Source: an uncultured Eubacteriales bacterium (GTDB lineage: Bacteria; Bacillota; Clostridia; Peptostreptococcales; Anaerovoracaceae). Taken from it: a stretch of 6,017 nucleotides of DNA. The stretch spans positions 1 through 6,017 of the forward strand of contig CADBSL010000127.1 in the NCBI GenBank assembly GCA_902797345.1, given 5' to 3'. This document shows, in pieces, positions 4,802 through 6,017 of the stretch. Position 1 is the stretch's first letter, and each line of letters begins with the position of its first letter. Below the pieces are notes generated by a model. That model made no database searches. It was not told where the DNA came from and saw only the letters and a program-made list of their open reading frames with translations. Both the position numbers and the translations under genes were made by a program.

Positions 4802-5602
4802 TTGGCATTACAATTCTGCTCGCTGTCCAGCGGAAGCAGCGGCAACAGCTACCTGGTCGGCTCAGACCGCACTCTGGTCCTGGTGGACGCCGGCATTTCC
4901 GCCCGTCAGATCCAGGAACGGTTGAAGACTCTGGGCCTGAAACCGGAGGATCTTTCCGGGATCCTGATCACCCATGAACACTCAGACCACATCAAAGGGA
5001 TCGATACCCTTTCCAAAAAATATCACCTGCCTCTGTACATGAACCCGGATACCCGGGAGCAGGTGCTGACCCTTTGCAAAAACCGGGATCAGATGGAGAT
5101 CCGGGTCTTCGATGACCGGGAGCCGTTTTTGCTGAACGACCTGGAGGTCCATCCCTTCCCCGTGTCCCACGACGCCGCTGACACCGTGGGCTACTCCCTG
5201 AAAAAAAGCGATTCAAAGGTGTGCATCGCCACGGACACCGGCACCGTGACCCCTCAGATCCTGACGGAACTGACGGATGCGGATCTGGTGATCCTGGAGG
5301 CCAACCACGACGAGGACATCCTGAAAATGGGTCGGTATCCCTGGTTTTTAAAACAGCGGATCCTCGGCGACCAGGGCCATCTCTCCAACGAAGCCGCGGG
5401 ACATGCACTGGCCCAGGTGATCCTGGAGGATCCCCGGCCCCGGCAGGTGCTGCTGGCCCACCTGAGCAAGGAAAACAATTTCCCGGAAATGGCCTGGCAG
5501 ACCGTGGTCAACGTACTGGAATCCCACCGGATCTATCTGAGCGAACGTCTTCGGATCGACATGCTGAAACGGGACGAGATGAGCGGAGTATACGTATTAT
5601 GA
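4802..5602 (+). CDS. walJ: WalJ/YycJ metallo-beta-lactamase-fold nuclease
   Basis: The product is a 266-residue cytoplasmic protein of the YycJ/VicX family, the usual last gene of the wal operon. The fold's metal ligands are all visible: His58, His60, Asp62 and His63 in THEHSDHIKG, His123 in PVSHDAAD, Asp145 in ATDTG, and a C-terminal His in LLAHLSKENN. Other family blocks are SSGSSGNSYLV (9-19), LILEANHDEDILKMGRYPW and RILGDQGHLSNEAA. Family members have been described as DNA exonucleases or phosphodiesterases linked to DNA repair and to cell-wall signalling; the substrate here is not shown. The start is TTG. The gene lies 35 bases after walI and overlaps rlmH by four bases (ATGA), indicating co-transcription and coupled translation. 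Confidence 0.95.
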   Translation: MALQFCSLSSGSSGNSYLVGSDRTLVLVDAGISARQIQERLKTLGLKPEDLSGILITHEHSDHIKGIDTLSKKYHLPLYMNPDTREQVLTLCKNRDQMEIRVFDDREPFLLNDLEVHPFPVSHDAADTVGYSLKKSDSKVCIATDTGTVTPQILTELTDADLVILEANHDEDILKMGRYPWFLKQRILGDQGHLSNEAAGHALAQVILEDPRPRQVLLAHLSKENNFPEMAWQTVVNVLESHRIYLSERLRIDMLKRDEMSGVYVL

Positions 5603-6017
5603 AGATCACCATCCTGGCAGTAGGAAAATTAAAAGAAGAATACCTGAAAAAAGCCGCCGCCCGCTTTTCGAAAGAGATCAGCAGACACTGCGGCTTTTCA
5701 CTCATAGAGATCCCCGACGAAAGCAACGAGAACCGTTCCCCGAAGACCGTAAAGGAAACCGAAGGGGAGGGGATCCTGAAGCGGATCCGGCCGGAGCAGT
5801 ACGTCATCGCCCTGGCCATCGACGGGAAATATAAAACATCGGAAGAATTCCGCTCCTTTCTGAAGAAACAGGGCAGCGGCGATCGAAACGACCTAGTCTT
5901 CGTCATCGGCGGCTCCCTGGGGCTTTCCCCGGAAGTCCTTCAGCGGGCCAACGAAAAACTCTCCTTTTCCCCCATGACCTTCCCCCACCAGCTGATGCGG
6001 ATCATGCTGATGGAACA
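5599..6017 (+). CDS. rlmH: RlmH, 23S rRNA (pseudouridine1915-N3)-methyltransferase, 5' part
   Basis: The frame starts at the ATG overlapping the walJ stop and stays open to the window edge (139 complete codons). The enzyme uses S-adenosylmethionine to methylate pseudouridine 1915 in helix 69 of 23S rRNA, acting on the assembled 70S ribosome. It belongs to the SPOUT knotted-fold class. Visible hallmarks are the N-terminal MKITILAVGKLKEEYLKKA, the ALAIDGKYKTSEEF segment (71-84), the cofactor loop VIGGSLGLS (102-110) and the knot region PMTFPHQLMRIMLME (125-139). Family length is about 155-160, so about 20 residues, including the conserved C-terminal tyrosine-containing tail, lie beyond the window. 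GGAG at 5585-5588 is a weak ribosome-binding site 10 bases upstream, consistent with coupling to walJ. Confidence 0.97.
   Translation, partial: MKITILAVGKLKEEYLKKAAARFSKEISRHCGFSLIEIPDESNENRSPKTVKETEGEGILKRIRPEQYVIALAIDGKYKTSEEFRSFLKKQGSGDRNDLVFVIGGSLGLSPEVLQRANEKLSFSPMTFPHQLMRIMLME

Overview
The window looks like a stretch of chromosome near the replication origin of a low-to-moderate-GC Gram-positive bacterium (Firmicutes, probably a Clostridia-type lineage; GC is in the mid-50s percent by eye). The evidence is a chromosomal-type parB with a perfect 16-bp parS site directly behind it, a walH-walI-walJ-rlmH run of the kind found near the origin in Bacillus and relatives, strong AGGAGG ribosome-binding sites, and GTG and TTG starts. 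No mobile element, CRISPR array, tRNA or rRNA is visible.

Layout. 1-411: 3' end of parB, then parS (413-428) and an intrinsic terminator with a 9-bp stem and GTGA loop (433-461). 462-623: intergenic region with a 12-bp palindrome and a probable promoter. 624-1076: stand-alone LytTR DNA-binding regulator with no phospho-acceptor domain. 1083-1119: bidirectional terminator shared with the convergent rnhA (ribonuclease HI, 1118-1672, minus strand). 1673-2005: a 333-bp gene-free stretch. It holds the probable rnhA promoter, a long rod-like RNA-capable element (about 1741-1913), and a perfect WalR-type box (1940-1956) in front of a -10 element. 2006-6017: an apparent operon on the plus strand. It encodes a secreted protein of unknown function, WalH/YycH, WalI/YycI, WalJ/YycJ (metallo-beta-lactamase-fold nuclease) and RlmH (23S rRNA methyltransferase, cut by the window edge).

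How the genes fit together. WalH and WalI are single-pass membrane proteins that in Bacilli bind and restrain the cell-wall sensor kinase WalK. WalJ and RlmH are common companions. Here the kinase and response regulator genes are not immediately upstream. An exported protein occupies that place, and its reading frame overlaps the start of walH. A WalR-type box appears to stand in for the -35 element of this operon, which suggests that WalR controls its own accessory proteins in a feedback loop.

The most interesting unexplained signals are the structured element at about 1741-1913, which I could not assign to a known RNA family, and the WalR box with its reorganised wal operon.
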